From Hydrogenophaga sp. (lineage in GTDB: Bacteria; Pseudomonadota; Gammaproteobacteria; Burkholderiales; Burkholderiaceae_C), in assembly GCF_011772445.1 (NCBI RefSeq), contig NZ_WVZN01000003.1, positions 1-64,000 of the forward strand: a stretch of DNA of 64,000 bases, written 5' to 3'. Every line of letters begins with the position of its first letter. Within the stretch, counting starts at the first letter, position 1. This document shows positions 16,765 through 27,182 of the stretch, piece by piece. The notes beneath the pieces are model-generated. The model was not told the DNA's origin, searched no databases, and was given only the letters and a program-made list of their open reading frames with translations. A program made the position numbers and the translations under genes.

Positions 16765-16834
16765 CCGGGCCGCCCCAAGGCGGATCAGCCCCCTCGGGGG
16801 GCAGCGACCCGCGCAGCGGCGGAGCGTGGGGGCC
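16765..16834. repeat. Comamonadaceae-style intergenic GC-rich repeat with hairpins
   Basis: A roughly 70-bp block between convergent genes. It contains a GCCCCC/GGGGGC hairpin with a 2-3 base loop (about 16788-16802) and a longer outer pairing of GGGCTGATC near 16748 with the GATCAGCCC near 16783. From memory the block, with its CCCTCGGGGGGCAGCGA core, resembles a dispersed intergenic repeat common in Comamonadaceae genomes. It probably serves as the bidirectional terminator here. Confidence 0.55.
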
Positions 16835-16839
16835 TCATG

Positions 16840-17808
16840 TCAGGCGTCGAGCACCAGCCGCGCCGAGCGGCAACGCGACACGCAGACCATCATGGATTGG
16901 TTCGCCGCGCGCTCGCTTTCGGTGAGGATGCTGTCGCGGTGGTCCACCTCGCCTTCCAGCACGCGCGTCTCGCAGGCGCCGCACAGGCCTTCTCGGCAAC
17001 TGTGGTCGGGTGTCAGGCCCGCTTCCAGCATGGCGTCCAACACCGAGCAGTCGGCGCGCACCTCGATGCGGCGCGCGCTGCGGCGCAGCTCCACGGTGAA
17101 GGTGGCGGCCTCGGGGGCGTCGGCCGGCGCTGGCGCGGCGGCGAAGCGCTCGATGTGCGCGTTGGGCAAGCCCAGCGCCTCGCAAGCCGACAGGAAGGCC
17201 TCCAACATGGCGCCAGGGCCGCAAGCGTAGAGGTGGCTGTCTTTCGCGTATGGAGTCAAACGGGCGCGCAGGTCCGGCGGGCCGCCGGCCTCGTCGTCGA
17301 AATGCCAGTGCACGCGCAGCGAGGGCGATGCCAGCTCGTTCAGGCGTTCGACGAAGGCCGCGTCGGCGCGCGAGCGCGCGCAGCAGATGAGGTCCGCCGG
17401 ACGCCCGAGTCCCGACAGGCGCTCCAGCATGCACAGGATGGGCGTGATGCCGATGCCGCCCGCCACGAACACCGAGTGCCCGGCCGATTCGTGCAGGGCG
17501 AAGTTGTTGCGCGGCGCCGAAATCGTCAGCACCTGGCCCACGCGCAACTGCTCGTGCACGAAGACCGAACCGCCACGGCTCTTGCGGTCCTTCAGCACGC
17601 CGACCACGTAGCGCCCCGCTTCGCCGGCCGGGTTGAGCAGCGAGTAGCTGCGCACCAGCCCATTGCCCAGGTGCAGGTCGATGTGCGCGCCCGGTTCGTG
17701 CGGCGGGAAGACCACGCCCGCGTGTTCGGGGCGCAGCTCGACGCTGACCACGTCGCGCGCCTCGTAGCGCAGACAGTGGACACGGGCCTTGAGCGTGGCG
17801 GTTGTCAT
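16840..17808 (-). CDS. Oxygenase reductase component, phthalate dioxygenase reductase/VanB type
   Basis: Electron-transfer partner for a Rieske oxygenase, 322 aa. The order is FMN/flavin-binding barrel (about 1-100, HEPGAHIDLHL and RSYSLLNP), NAD-binding domain (about 100-225, VAGGIGITPILCML) and a C-terminal plant-type 2Fe-2S domain with C271, C276, C279 and C309. It takes electrons from NAD(P)H and passes them to the oxygenase encoded three genes upstream (19630-20904). The ATG at 17808 has GAGG eight bases upstream; the frame is open further, but that stretch lacks family features. It is the last gene of the operon. Confidence 0.93.
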   Translation of the reverse strand: MTTATLKARVHCLRYEARDVVSVELRPEHAGVVFPPHEPGAHIDLHLGNGLVRSYSLLNPAGEAGRYVVGVLKDRKSRGGSVFVHEQLRVGQVLTISAPRNNFALHESAGHSVFVAGGIGITPILCMLERLSGLGRPADLICCARSRADAAFVERLNELASPSLRVHWHFDDEAGGPPDLRARLTPYAKDSHLYACGPGAMLEAFLSACEALGLPNAHIERFAAAPAPADAPEAATFTVELRRSARRIEVRADCSVLDAMLEAGLTPDHSCREGLCGACETRVLEGEVDHRDSILTESERAANQSMMVCVSRCRSARLVLDA

Positions 17809-17818
17809 CGCGAGCGCC

Positions 17819-18598
17819 TCACATGATGTGCAGGCCACCGTCCACCATCAGCGTGGTGCCGGTGATGAAGGACGCCTCGGCCGAGGCCAGCCACAGGATC
17901 GGCGCGGCGATTTCCTCGGGGCGGGCCCAGCGGCCGATCAGGGACGTGTCCTTGCGCTCGGTGCGCAACTGCTCCACGCTCTTGCCCGCCGCGCTGGCGC
18001 GACCGACGTGGAAGTCCGTCAGCGTGGAGCCCGGGCACACCGCGTTGGCGCGCACGCCGTGTGCCGATTCCTCGAACGCCAGCGTGCGCGTGAACGCCAG
18101 TTGCGCGGCCTTGGTGGCGTCGTACAGCGCCATGCCCCGGCGGCCGGTGACGGCGTAGCACGAGGACACGTTGACGATGGCACCCGCGCCCGAGCGGCGC
18201 AGCGCCGGCAGCGCGGCCTGGCAGTAGTTGGACATGCCCGCGAGGTTCACCGCCACGATGGCCTGCCAGTCGGCGGGCGATACGTCCGCCGCCGGCAGGT
18301 AGTTGCGCATGGCGGCGTTGTTCACGAGCGCATCGAGCGCGCCCCACTCGTTCACGCACCACGCCACGGCGGCCTGCGCGCCGGCCGGGTCCGACACGTC
18401 GGCCGCGATGCCCGTCACGCGCGCCCCGGGCTGCGCCTCGAGGATCGCCGCACGCGTGCGCTCCAGCGCCTGCGGATCGGCGTCCACCATCGCCACGGCC
18501 GCGCCCTCGCGGCAGAACAGGGCGGTCGCGGCCGCGCCGATGCCGGCGCCGGCGCCCGTGATCAGGGCCACCTTGCCCGCCAGTCGCATCGATGCCAT
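17819..18598 (-). CDS. Short-chain dehydrogenase/reductase (SDR)
   Basis: Classical SDR of 259 aa. The dinucleotide motif TGAGAGIG is at 14-21, NNAA at 93-96, the catalytic Ser at 145/146 and YDATK (Y159, K163) at the active site. Asp at about 40 (MVDAD) suggests a preference for NAD+. It lies between the Bug-type binding protein and the oxygenase reductase in the Rieske operon, so it probably oxidises an alcohol or cis-diol intermediate. GAGGG five bases before the ATG at 18598 supports that start. Confidence 0.92.
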   Translation of the reverse strand: MASMRLAGKVALITGAGAGIGAAATALFCREGAAVAMVDADPQALERTRAAILEAQPGARVTGIAADVSDPAGAQAAVAWCVNEWGALDALVNNAAMRNYLPAADVSPADWQAIVAVNLAGMSNYCQAALPALRRSGAGAIVNVSSCYAVTGRRGMALYDATKAAQLAFTRTLAFEESAHGVRANAVCPGSTLTDFHVGRASAAGKSVEQLRTERKDTSLIGRWARPEEIAAPILWLASAEASFITGTTLMVDGGLHIM

Positions 18599-18605
18599 GC
18601 CGCCC

Positions 18606-19586
18606 TCAGTCCAGCTTGACGCCGATGTCCTTGACCACCTTGCCCCAGCGCCGGGTCTCGGAGGCGATCCAGTTGCCGAACTCGCGTGGCGAGCCGGCGA
18701 CCACCTCGAACTCCATCTCGTGCAGACGGGCCTGGATATCGGGCGACCTCAGGATCTTCACCATCTCGTCGTTGTAGCGCTGGATGATGTGCGGCGGCGT
18801 GCCCGCCGGCGCGAGGAAGCCGATCCACGAGGTGGCCTCGAAATCCTTCAGGCCCGACTCGGCCAGCGTGGGCACGTCGGGTGTGCTGGGGAAGCGCTTG
18901 AGGCCGGTGCTGGCCAACAGGCGCAGCTTGCCTTCCTTGACGAAGCCCTGCACGTTGCCCGGCACGAAAAAGCCGGTCTGCACCATGCCGGCCACCAGGT
19001 CAGACACGGCGGGCGCCGCGCCGCGGTAAGGAATGTGCGTGATGTTGAAGCCGGCTTCCGACTTCATCATCTCCATCGTCAGGTGCGAGGCGCTGCCCAC
19101 CGAGACCGAACCGTAATTCAGCTTCTCCGGGTGGGCCTTGGCGGTGGCGATGAAGTCCTTGACGTTGGTGATGCCGGTGGCCGGGTTCACCACCAGGTAC
19201 TGCGGCGCCTTCACCGCCAGCGTGATGGGCGCCAGGTCCTTGATCGGGTCGAAGGGCATCTTGCTGAAGAGGCTCACGTTGATGGCCAGCGGCCCGTTGT
19301 AGCCCACCAGCAGGTGGTGGCCATCGGGCGCGGAACGAACGATGTCCAGCGTGCCGATGTTGCCGCCCGCGCCGCCCTTGTTCTCCACCACGAAGGGCTG
19401 GCCGAACACCTCCTGCAGCTTGGGCGCGACCAGGCGCGCGAGCACGTCGTTGGTGCTGCCCACGATGGGCACCATGATGCGCACCGGTTTGGTGGGCTTC
19501 CAGTCGGCCGCACTCTGTGCCCACGCGGGGCTGGCGGCGGCCACGCCCAGCAGGGCGGCGGCGAGAAGGGATCGGCGTGGGAACAT
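18606..19586 (-). CDS. Bug/TctC-family periplasmic binding protein (Rieske locus 1)
   Basis: Tripartite tricarboxylate transporter-type substrate-binding protein of 326 aa. It has a cleavable signal (FPRRSLLAAALLGVAAASPAWAQSA), then the family landmarks KPVRIMVPIVGSTNDVLARLVAPKLQE, ENKGGAGGNIGT and IPYRGAAPAVSDLVAGMVQTG. The start at 19586 has AGGAGACA eight bases upstream. Bug proteins in this order often lack adjacent TctAB permeases, as here. It is co-transcribed with the Rieske oxygenase and dehydrogenase, so it likely captures the aromatic substrate. Confidence 0.92.
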   Translation of the reverse strand: MFPRRSLLAAALLGVAAASPAWAQSAADWKPTKPVRIMVPIVGSTNDVLARLVAPKLQEVFGQPFVVENKGGAGGNIGTLDIVRSAPDGHHLLVGYNGPLAINVSLFSKMPFDPIKDLAPITLAVKAPQYLVVNPATGITNVKDFIATAKAHPEKLNYGSVSVGSASHLTMEMMKSEAGFNITHIPYRGAAPAVSDLVAGMVQTGFFVPGNVQGFVKEGKLRLLASTGLKRFPSTPDVPTLAESGLKDFEATSWIGFLAPAGTPPHIIQRYNDEMVKILRSPDIQARLHEMEFEVVAGSPREFGNWIASETRRWGKVVKDIGVKLD

Positions 19587-19629
19587 GTCGTGTCTCCTGT
19601 GGTGGTTGTGGGGTGACCGGCTCAGGCCT

Positions 19630-20904
19630 TCACAGGCTGAACACCGGCTTGTCGATGCTGTTGGCCAGGTGCTCCCTGGCCCACTCGACGGGGTTCTGCT
19701 CCTTCGGCAGCAGCACACCCGCGGGCCGCACCCGTTGCTGGCTGGCGTCCAGCGCGGGCGGGGTGGTGCCCTGTTCGATGCCCATCGCGGCCTCCGACAA
19801 CATGCGCCTCGCCATCACGATGGCTTTGTCGGTAGGCAGCAGCTGCTCGGCCTCGTGGTTCTGGATCGGGCCCATGCTCTCCTGCAGCGAGTAGTCCTGC
19901 GCGGAGAAACCGAAGACGCCGCTGTACGAGCGCTTCTCGCGCTGCGCCACGCGGTCCATGCCGTAGTCGTTGTCGCGGTTGGCCTTGGGGATGAAGCTGC
20001 CCGGCGCCTCATATTCGACGTGGATGCCCTGGCCCGCTTCCATCGCCGCGCGCTCCTCGTCCGACAGCGGGCGGAAGGGCTGCCAGTTGATGCTCCAGGC
20101 CCAGCAGTGGTGGTCGTCGATGGGCACCCACACGTGGCCGCCCAGCGCGTGCTCGCCGAAGGGCGCGATCAGTGTGAACCAGGGAAACAGCCACTGCGTG
20201 ACGCGCCAGTAGTAGGAATCGGGTTCGCCATTGCGGCGGCCGAACAGGCCCAGGCCATAGGGCGTCTTCTCGATCTCGAACACCACGTTGCCGTCGGCCT
20301 TGATGTAGTCCAGCGCCTTCACGCCCTGGTGCATGGGGTCGGTGTCCACCTCGTAGCGGTGCACGTAGGACACGTGCGCGGTGTCGATGCCGCCTTCCAT
20401 GGCCTGCAGCCAGTTGCTGTACTGCAGCCGCTTGGACACGAACACGTGGCTGTCGGGCAGGGTGCACCACTCGATCTCCGGCGGCGCGGGCTGGTGCTCG
20501 GCCGGGCCCATGTAGGCCCAGACGATGCCGCCGCGCTCCACGCAGGGGTAGCCCTTGATGTGCATGCGCGCGCAGGACTGCGGCGAGGACGGCACGTCCA
20601 CGCATTTCCCGTCGCCGTCGAACTTGACGCCGTGGTACGCGCAGCGGATGCCGTTTTCCTCGTTGCGGCCGAAGTACAGCGACACGCCGCGGTGCGAGCA
20701 GAACTCGCTGATCAGGCAGGCCTTGCCGTCGGTGTTGCGAAAGGCCAGCAGCTTTTCGCCCAGCAGTTGCACGCGCACCTGCGGGCCATCGGCCTCGGGG
20801 ATTTCCTTCGACGCCAGCGCGGGCACCCAGTAGCGGCGCAGCAGCGCACCCATGCGGGTGCCGGGGCCGACGCGGGTCAGCGTCTCGGACATTTCCTTGT
20901 TCAT
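19630..20904 (-). CDS. Rieske non-heme iron oxygenase, alpha subunit (phthalate 4,5-dioxygenase/VanA class)
   Basis: Terminal oxygenase of 424 aa that hydroxylates or demethylates an aromatic ring. The Rieske cluster ligands are C69-x-H71 and C88-x2-H91. The mononuclear iron site follows in NWLQAMEGGIDTAHVSYVH (D174, H177, H182). Length and motif spacing match the homomultimeric phthalate/vanillate/phenoxybenzoate class, which uses a VanB-type reductase like the one ending this operon. It is the first gene of the operon, divergent from an IclR regulator, with AGGAG before the start. The substrate is not readable from the sequence. Confidence 0.93.
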   Translation of the reverse strand: MNKEMSETLTRVGPGTRMGALLRRYWVPALASKEIPEADGPQVRVQLLGEKLLAFRNTDGKACLISEFCSHRGVSLYFGRNEENGIRCAYHGVKFDGDGKCVDVPSSPQSCARMHIKGYPCVERGGIVWAYMGPAEHQPAPPEIEWCTLPDSHVFVSKRLQYSNWLQAMEGGIDTAHVSYVHRYEVDTDPMHQGVKALDYIKADGNVVFEIEKTPYGLGLFGRRNGEPDSYYWRVTQWLFPWFTLIAPFGEHALGGHVWVPIDDHHCWAWSINWQPFRPLSDEERAAMEAGQGIHVEYEAPGSFIPKANRDNDYGMDRVAQREKRSYSGVFGFSAQDYSLQESMGPIQNHEAEQLLPTDKAIVMARRMLSEAAMGIEQGTTPPALDASQQRVRPAGVLLPKEQNPVEWAREHLANSIDKPVFSL

Positions 20905-20991
20905 CCAACATCTCCTGCGTGGTTTGTCCTCGTGGCGGACAGTTGACTCATTATGTGGACACGTTTGATCTGTGTCAACAGGTGATCGCCA

Positions 20992-21008
20992 TGTCCATCA
21001 GATGGACA
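20992..21008. promoter_or_regulatory. Inverted repeat in the Rieske/IclR divergent promoter region
   Basis: A perfect 7-bp inverted repeat, TGTCCAT-CAG-ATGGACA, lies between the divergent oxygenase and iclR genes, about 50 bases before the iclR start. A related degenerate copy (GTGGACAC...GTGTCAA) lies about 40 bp away at 20955-20978. IclR regulators bind short palindromes of this kind, so this is a likely operator for autoregulation and control of the oxygenase operon. Confidence 0.55.
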
Positions 21009-21056
21009 ATCTGGCTGCGTAACATCGCAAATCAACGCCACATTCGGGGAAGCAGC

Positions 21057-21815
21057 ATGGAAACGGCCGAAAAAGCAGGGGAAGGTGTCCGCGCAGTGGA
21101 CAGGGCACTGGACATCCTGATGGCCTTTACGGCCACCGACCACCGCCTGACGGCGGGCGAACTGGCCAAGCGCGTGGACCTGAGCCGCCCCACGCTGTAC
21201 CGCCTGCTGCGCACGCTGGAGCACAAGGGCTTCATCGTGTCCTCGGGCGAGCCGCAGCGCTTCGAGCTGGGCCCGTCGGTGGCCAACCTGGCGCACGTGT
21301 GGGGCGCGGGCCTGGACATCGCCACCGTGGCGCAGCCCATGATGCGCCACCTGTGGGAGGCCACGGGCGAGACCGTGTCGCTGCTGGTCCACCAGGGCGC
21401 CATCCGCACCTGCGTGGCCGAGCTGCCCAGCGCGCAGCCGCTGAGCTTCAAGCGCGGCGTGGGCTACAGCACCGACGTGACCCTGGGCGCCAGCGGCCGC
21501 GTGATCCTGGCGCACGTGGCCTCGCCCGAGGCCTACCTGGGCGGCGAAGGCGCGCGCGACAGGGACCTCGCCGCCTACCTCGACCGCCTGCGGACCATCC
21601 GCGAACAGGGCTACGAGATCAGCCGCGACGAACTCATCAAGGGCGCCGTGGCCATGGCCGTGCCCTACTTCGGCGGCGACGGCCAGGTGAAGGGCTCGCT
21701 GGCCGTGTTCGGCCCCGGCGTGCGCGTGGACGAGGAGCGCGTGCGCGCGATCGTGGCGGTGCTGAAGGAAGAAGGCGGGCACCTGTCGGCGGCGCTGGGG
21801 TACCGCGCACGCTAG
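21057..21815 (+). CDS. IclR-family transcriptional regulator
   Basis: A 252-aa IclR regulator: winged helix-turn-helix at about 10-75 (AVDRALDILMAF, LTAGELAKRVDLSRPTLYRLLRTL) and a GAF-like effector domain at about 85-250. The ATG at 21057 has GGGGA upstream and gives the usual N-terminus; the reading frame upstream to 20919 runs through the promoter and is not expected to be translated. It is divergent from the Rieske oxygenase operon and precedes an ABC importer, so it probably senses the aromatic substrate for both. Confidence 0.92.
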   Translation: METAEKAGEGVRAVDRALDILMAFTATDHRLTAGELAKRVDLSRPTLYRLLRTLEHKGFIVSSGEPQRFELGPSVANLAHVWGAGLDIATVAQPMMRHLWEATGETVSLLVHQGAIRTCVAELPSAQPLSFKRGVGYSTDVTLGASGRVILAHVASPEAYLGGEGARDRDLAAYLDRLRTIREQGYEISRDELIKGAVAMAVPYFGGDGQVKGSLAVFGPGVRVDEERVRAIVAVLKEEGGHLSAALGYRAR

Positions 21816-21883
21816 GGCAATCCCCCACCCCGCGCGACTCGGCGGGTACACCCCCCGGTCTATCATCGACGCGCACCCTTCCC

Positions 21884-21899
21884 GGCGGGACCACCCGCC
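21884..21899 (+). promoter_or_regulatory. Small hairpin in the leader of the ABC importer operon
   Basis: GGCGGG and CCCGCC pair around a four-base ACCA loop about 13 bases before the AGGAGACA ribosome-binding site of the binding-protein gene. It could stabilise the leader or end transcription from iclR, but it has no T tract. Confidence 0.25.
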
Positions 21900-21920
21900 T
21901 TCGCCCTCAGGAGACAAGAC

Positions 21921-22946
21921 ATGCAACGACGCCATTTCGTCGCCGGCGGCCTCGCCGCCGCCAGCCTGCCCCGCTTCGCCTTCGCCCAAGGACTCGAGAA
22001 GCCCAAGTGCACCATCGCCGTCGGCGGCAAGAACCTCTTCTATTACCTGCCGCTCACCATCGCCGAGCAACTGGGCTACTTCAAGGACGAGGGCCTGGAC
22101 CTCACCATCGTCGACTTCGCCGGCGGTTCGCGCGCGCTGCAGGCCGTGGTGGGCGGCAGCGCCGACGTGGTCTCCGGCGCCTTCGAACACACGGTGAACA
22201 TGCAGTTCAAGGGCCAGCCCATGCGCGCCTTCGTGCTGCAGGGCCTCGCGCCGCAGATCGTGCTGGGCGTGAACCCCAAGACCATGGCCAACTTCAAGTC
22301 GGTGGCCGACCTCAAGGGCAAGAAGATCGGCGTGACCGCGCCGGGCAGCTCCACCAACGTGCTGGTGAACTTCGTGCTGGCCAAGGCGGGCCTGAAGCCC
22401 AGCGACGTGAGCATCGTCGGCGTGGGCGCGAGCAATGGCGCCGTGGCCGCCATGCGCGCGGGCCAGATCGACGCCATCAGCAACCTCGACCCGGTGATCA
22501 CCCTGCTGCAGCGCTCCGGTGATCTGAAGATCGTGTCCGACACGCGCATCGTGAGCGAGGCCGAGAAGGTCTTCGGCGGCCCCATGCCCGCCGGCTGCCT
22601 GTACTGCCCGCAGCCCTTCATCGACAAGAACCCCAACACCGTGCAGGCCATGACCAACGCCATGGTGCGCGCCAACAAGTGGATCCAGAAGGCCGGCCCG
22701 GGCGACATCATCAAGGTGGTGCCCGAGAGCTACCTGCTCGGCGACCGCGCGGTCTACATCGACGGCTTCCTGGCCGCGCAGAAGGCCCTGTCGCCCGACG
22801 GCACCTTCCCCGCCAAGGGCTCGGAGACCGCCTTCCGCGCCCTCGGCAGCGTGGACCCGGCGATCGCCAAGGCCAAGCTCGACCTGAACGCGGTCTACAC
22901 CAACAGCTTCGCGCAGAAGGCCAACAACAAATACCCGAAAGGCTGA
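21921..22946 (+). CDS. ABC transporter substrate-binding protein (NMT1/SsuA-like)
   Basis: Periplasmic binding protein of 341 aa. A Tat-like signal (QRRHFVAGGLAAASLPRFAFAQG) is followed by the NMT1/SsuA landmarks LFYYLPLTIAEQLGYFKDEGLDLTIVDFAGGSRALQAVVGGSADVVSGAFEH. The start has AGGAGACA seven bases ahead of it. The ATPase begins one base after its stop and the permease follows. The class takes up sulfonates, nitriles, pyrimidine precursors or aromatics. With the neighbouring Rieske operon, an aromatic carboxylate or sulfonate is the most sensible guess. Confidence 0.9.
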   Translation: MQRRHFVAGGLAAASLPRFAFAQGLEKPKCTIAVGGKNLFYYLPLTIAEQLGYFKDEGLDLTIVDFAGGSRALQAVVGGSADVVSGAFEHTVNMQFKGQPMRAFVLQGLAPQIVLGVNPKTMANFKSVADLKGKKIGVTAPGSSTNVLVNFVLAKAGLKPSDVSIVGVGASNGAVAAMRAGQIDAISNLDPVITLLQRSGDLKIVSDTRIVSEAEKVFGGPMPAGCLYCPQPFIDKNPNTVQAMTNAMVRANKWIQKAGPGDIIKVVPESYLLGDRAVYIDGFLAAQKALSPDGTFPAKGSETAFRALGSVDPAIAKAKLDLNAVYTNSFAQKANNKYPKG

Positions 22947-22947
22947 G

Positions 22948-23763
22948 ATGTCGGCACCGGCGATCGAACTGCAGGACGTCGCCTGCACCTTCATCAGCAA
23001 GGAGGCCCCCGGCCAGCGCTACACGGCGGTGGAACACGTGGACCTGACGGTGGGCGCGGGCGAGTTCGTCAGCGTGGTGGGGCCCACCGGCTGCGGCAAG
23101 AGCACGCTGCTCAACGTCGCGGCCGGTCTGTTGGAGCCCAGCAAGGGCGGCGCGCGCATCTTTGGTGAACCGCTGCAGGGCATCAACCCGCGCGCGGGCT
23201 ACATGTTCCAGAGCGAGAGCCTGATGCCCTGGCGCACCGCGCTGCAGAACGTGATGGCCGGCCTGCAGTTTCGCGGCGTGGGCGAGCGCCAGGCCCGCGA
23301 GCAGGCCGACGACTGGCTGCGCCGCGTGGGCCTGGGCGGCTTCGGCGACCGCTACCCGCACCAGATGAGCGGCGGCATGCGCAAGCGCACCTCGCTGGCG
23401 CAAACGCTCGTGCTCGACCCCGACATCATCCTCATGGACGAGCCCTTCTCGGCGCTGGACATCCAGACGCGGCAGCTGATGGAGAACGAGGTACTGCAAC
23501 TCTGGGCGGAAAAGAAAAAAGCGGTCCTGTTCATCACCCACGACCTGGACGAAGCCATCGCCATGAGCGACCGCGTGGTGGTGATGTCGGCCGGCCCGGC
23601 CAGCCGCCCCATCGGTGACTTCGCCATCGACATCCCGCGCCCGCGCGATGTGGCCGAGGTGAAGTCCACGCCGCGCTTCCTCGAGCTGCACGCCGCCATC
23701 TGGGCCGTGCTGCGCGACGAGGTGCTCAAGGGTTATCAGCAACAACTGCGCAAGGTCGCCTGA
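22948..23763 (+). CDS. ABC transporter ATP-binding protein (SsuB/TauB-like)
   Basis: ATPase of the importer, 271 aa. Walker A is GPTGCGKST (45-53), the signature MSGGM (140-144) and Walker B IILMDEP (160-166), with the switch His in FITHDLDEA. It clusters by motif with the nitrate/sulfonate/taurine group. It starts one base after the binding-protein stop, and the permease follows after eight bases. Confidence 0.95.
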   Translation: MSAPAIELQDVACTFISKEAPGQRYTAVEHVDLTVGAGEFVSVVGPTGCGKSTLLNVAAGLLEPSKGGARIFGEPLQGINPRAGYMFQSESLMPWRTALQNVMAGLQFRGVGERQAREQADDWLRRVGLGGFGDRYPHQMSGGMRKRTSLAQTLVLDPDIILMDEPFSALDIQTRQLMENEVLQLWAEKKKAVLFITHDLDEAIAMSDRVVVMSAGPASRPIGDFAIDIPRPRDVAEVKSTPRFLELHAAIWAVLRDEVLKGYQQQLRKVA

Positions 23764-23771
23764 GTTCGAGC

Positions 23772-24599
23772 ATGTGGAAGTTTCTCAAGCCCCGCCCGGG
23801 CAACCTCACGCTGTGGCAACTCGCGCTGCTGGTGCTCATCTTCGTGTTCTGGCACGTGATGACCACGCCGGGCCTGGTGCCCACCTTCATGTTCGACAAC
23901 GACCGCCAGGCCGCGTTCTTCTTCGGCGAACCGCTGAAGATCTTCGCGCGCATCTGGGCCTGGTTCGTGGGTGACGCCGACATCTACGTGCACCTCTGGA
24001 TCACCCTGGCCGAGACGCTCATGGCCTTCGGCATCGGCGCCGTCACCGGCCTGGCGGGCGGGCTGTGGCTCGCCCTCTCGCCCATGGCCTCGGCCATCCT
24101 GGAGCCCTACATCAAGGCGCTCAACTCCATGCCGCGCATCATCCTGGCGCCCATCTTCGCGGTGTGGTTCGGCCTGGGCATGGGCTCCAAGGTGGCGCTG
24201 GGCGTCACCCTGGTGTTCTTCATCGTCTTCTTCAACGTCTACCAGGGCGTGAAGGAAGTGAGCCCCGTGGTGCTGGCCAACGCGCGCATGCTGGGCGCCA
24301 GCCAGAAGCAGCTGCTGCGCCACGTGTACCTGCCCAGCGCCACGAGCTGGGTGTTCAGCTCGCTGCACACCAGCGTGGGCCTGGCCTTCGTGGGCGCGGT
24401 GGTGGGTGAATACCTCGGCTCATCGCAGGGCGTGGGCTACCTCATCCTGCAGGCCGAAGGGCAGTTCGACATCAACACCGTGATGGCGGGCATCCTCGTG
24501 CTCACCGCCTTTGCGCTCGTGCTGGACGCGATGGTCGGGCGCATCGAGAAGCGGCTGATGAAGTGGCAGCCGAAGGCGGGGGAGACGGAGAAGCTGTGA
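23772..24599 (+). CDS. ABC transporter permease (SsuC/TauC-like)
   Basis: Inner-membrane permease of 275 aa with six predicted helices. It contains the EAA-like loop that docks on the ATPase (QGVKEVSPVVLANARMLGASQKQLLRHVYLPSA, about 155-195). A hydrophilic insertion between helices 1 and 2 (about 30-75) is slightly longer than in SsuC. It closes the importer operon that starts at 21921 and is likely controlled with the divergent Rieske oxygenase locus. Confidence 0.93.
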   Translation: MWKFLKPRPGNLTLWQLALLVLIFVFWHVMTTPGLVPTFMFDNDRQAAFFFGEPLKIFARIWAWFVGDADIYVHLWITLAETLMAFGIGAVTGLAGGLWLALSPMASAILEPYIKALNSMPRIILAPIFAVWFGLGMGSKVALGVTLVFFIVFFNVYQGVKEVSPVVLANARMLGASQKQLLRHVYLPSATSWVFSSLHTSVGLAFVGAVVGEYLGSSQGVGYLILQAEGQFDINTVMAGILVLTAFALVLDAMVGRIEKRLMKWQPKAGETEKL

Positions 24600-24607
24600 G
24601 CGCTCGC

Positions 24608-24820
24608 TCACCGTTGGCAGGCCAGAAACCAGGCCACCAGCGCATTGGCGTGCCCATGGCCCAGGCCGTGCTCCGACTTGAGCCGCGCCACCAGCTCCAT
24701 GTGCTTGAGCGGGCCCGCCTGGCGCAGCACGCCCATCCAATGCTCGACGGGCTGACCGTACTTCTTCTCGATGGAAGGAAAGTAGGACGCGGGGCCCTGA
24801 GGTTTGTCGTTCGTGGCCAT
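24608..24820 (-). CDS. DUF4287-family small protein
   Basis: A 70-aa protein recognised by its DUF4287 pattern (SYFPSIEKKYGQPVEHWMGVL, then MELVARLKSEHGLGHGHANALVAWFL). The family is of unknown function and occurs alone or attached to DUF5655-type proteins. It ends nine bases from the end of the convergent ABC permease gene. Longer upstream extensions of the same frame have no family support. The ribosome-binding site is weak. Confidence 0.75.
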   Translation of the reverse strand: MATNDKPQGPASYFPSIEKKYGQPVEHWMGVLRQAGPLKHMELVARLKSEHGLGHGHANALVAWFLACQR

Positions 24821-25000
24821 GGAGGTCTTCTCTCGCGCGGGGGTGGACAAAACGCCGTGGCGGCCCGCGCGCCCGGCCACCACTGAACATGACGACGGCC
24901 ATGGGACCCTGGAATCGACAGCGGCCCTGAAAAAAAAAAGCGAGCGTTGCACGGCCTGTCGTGGCCACCACCCCGCGAGCGCGCCGGTTTGGACGAGACA

Positions 25001-27088
<2,088 letters not shown>

Positions 27089-27089
27089 A

Positions 27090-27122
27090 GCGGGCCACTC
27101 GCCCGCGAGGGAACCTCCCTCG
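27090..27122. terminator. Two tandem hairpins after the TonB-like gene
   Basis: GCGGGC(27090-27095)/GCCCGC(27101-27106) with a five-base loop is followed at once by CGAGGGA(27106-27112)/TCCCTCG(27116-27122) with a three-base loop. Both stems are perfect and share one base. They start two bases after the stop codon and have no T tract. They probably separate the TonB-like gene from the peroxiredoxin. Confidence 0.5.
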
Positions 27123-27182
27123 TCGACACGGTCTTTCGGTCTGCGCACACTACGGGGCTTTCCACCAGACCAGGAGCCCGGC

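Noticed and set aside
20919-21056. A 46-residue N-terminal extension of the IclR regulator
   Set aside because: It would run through the divergent promoter and the palindromic operator and lacks family similarity; the ATG at 21057 has its own ribosome-binding site.
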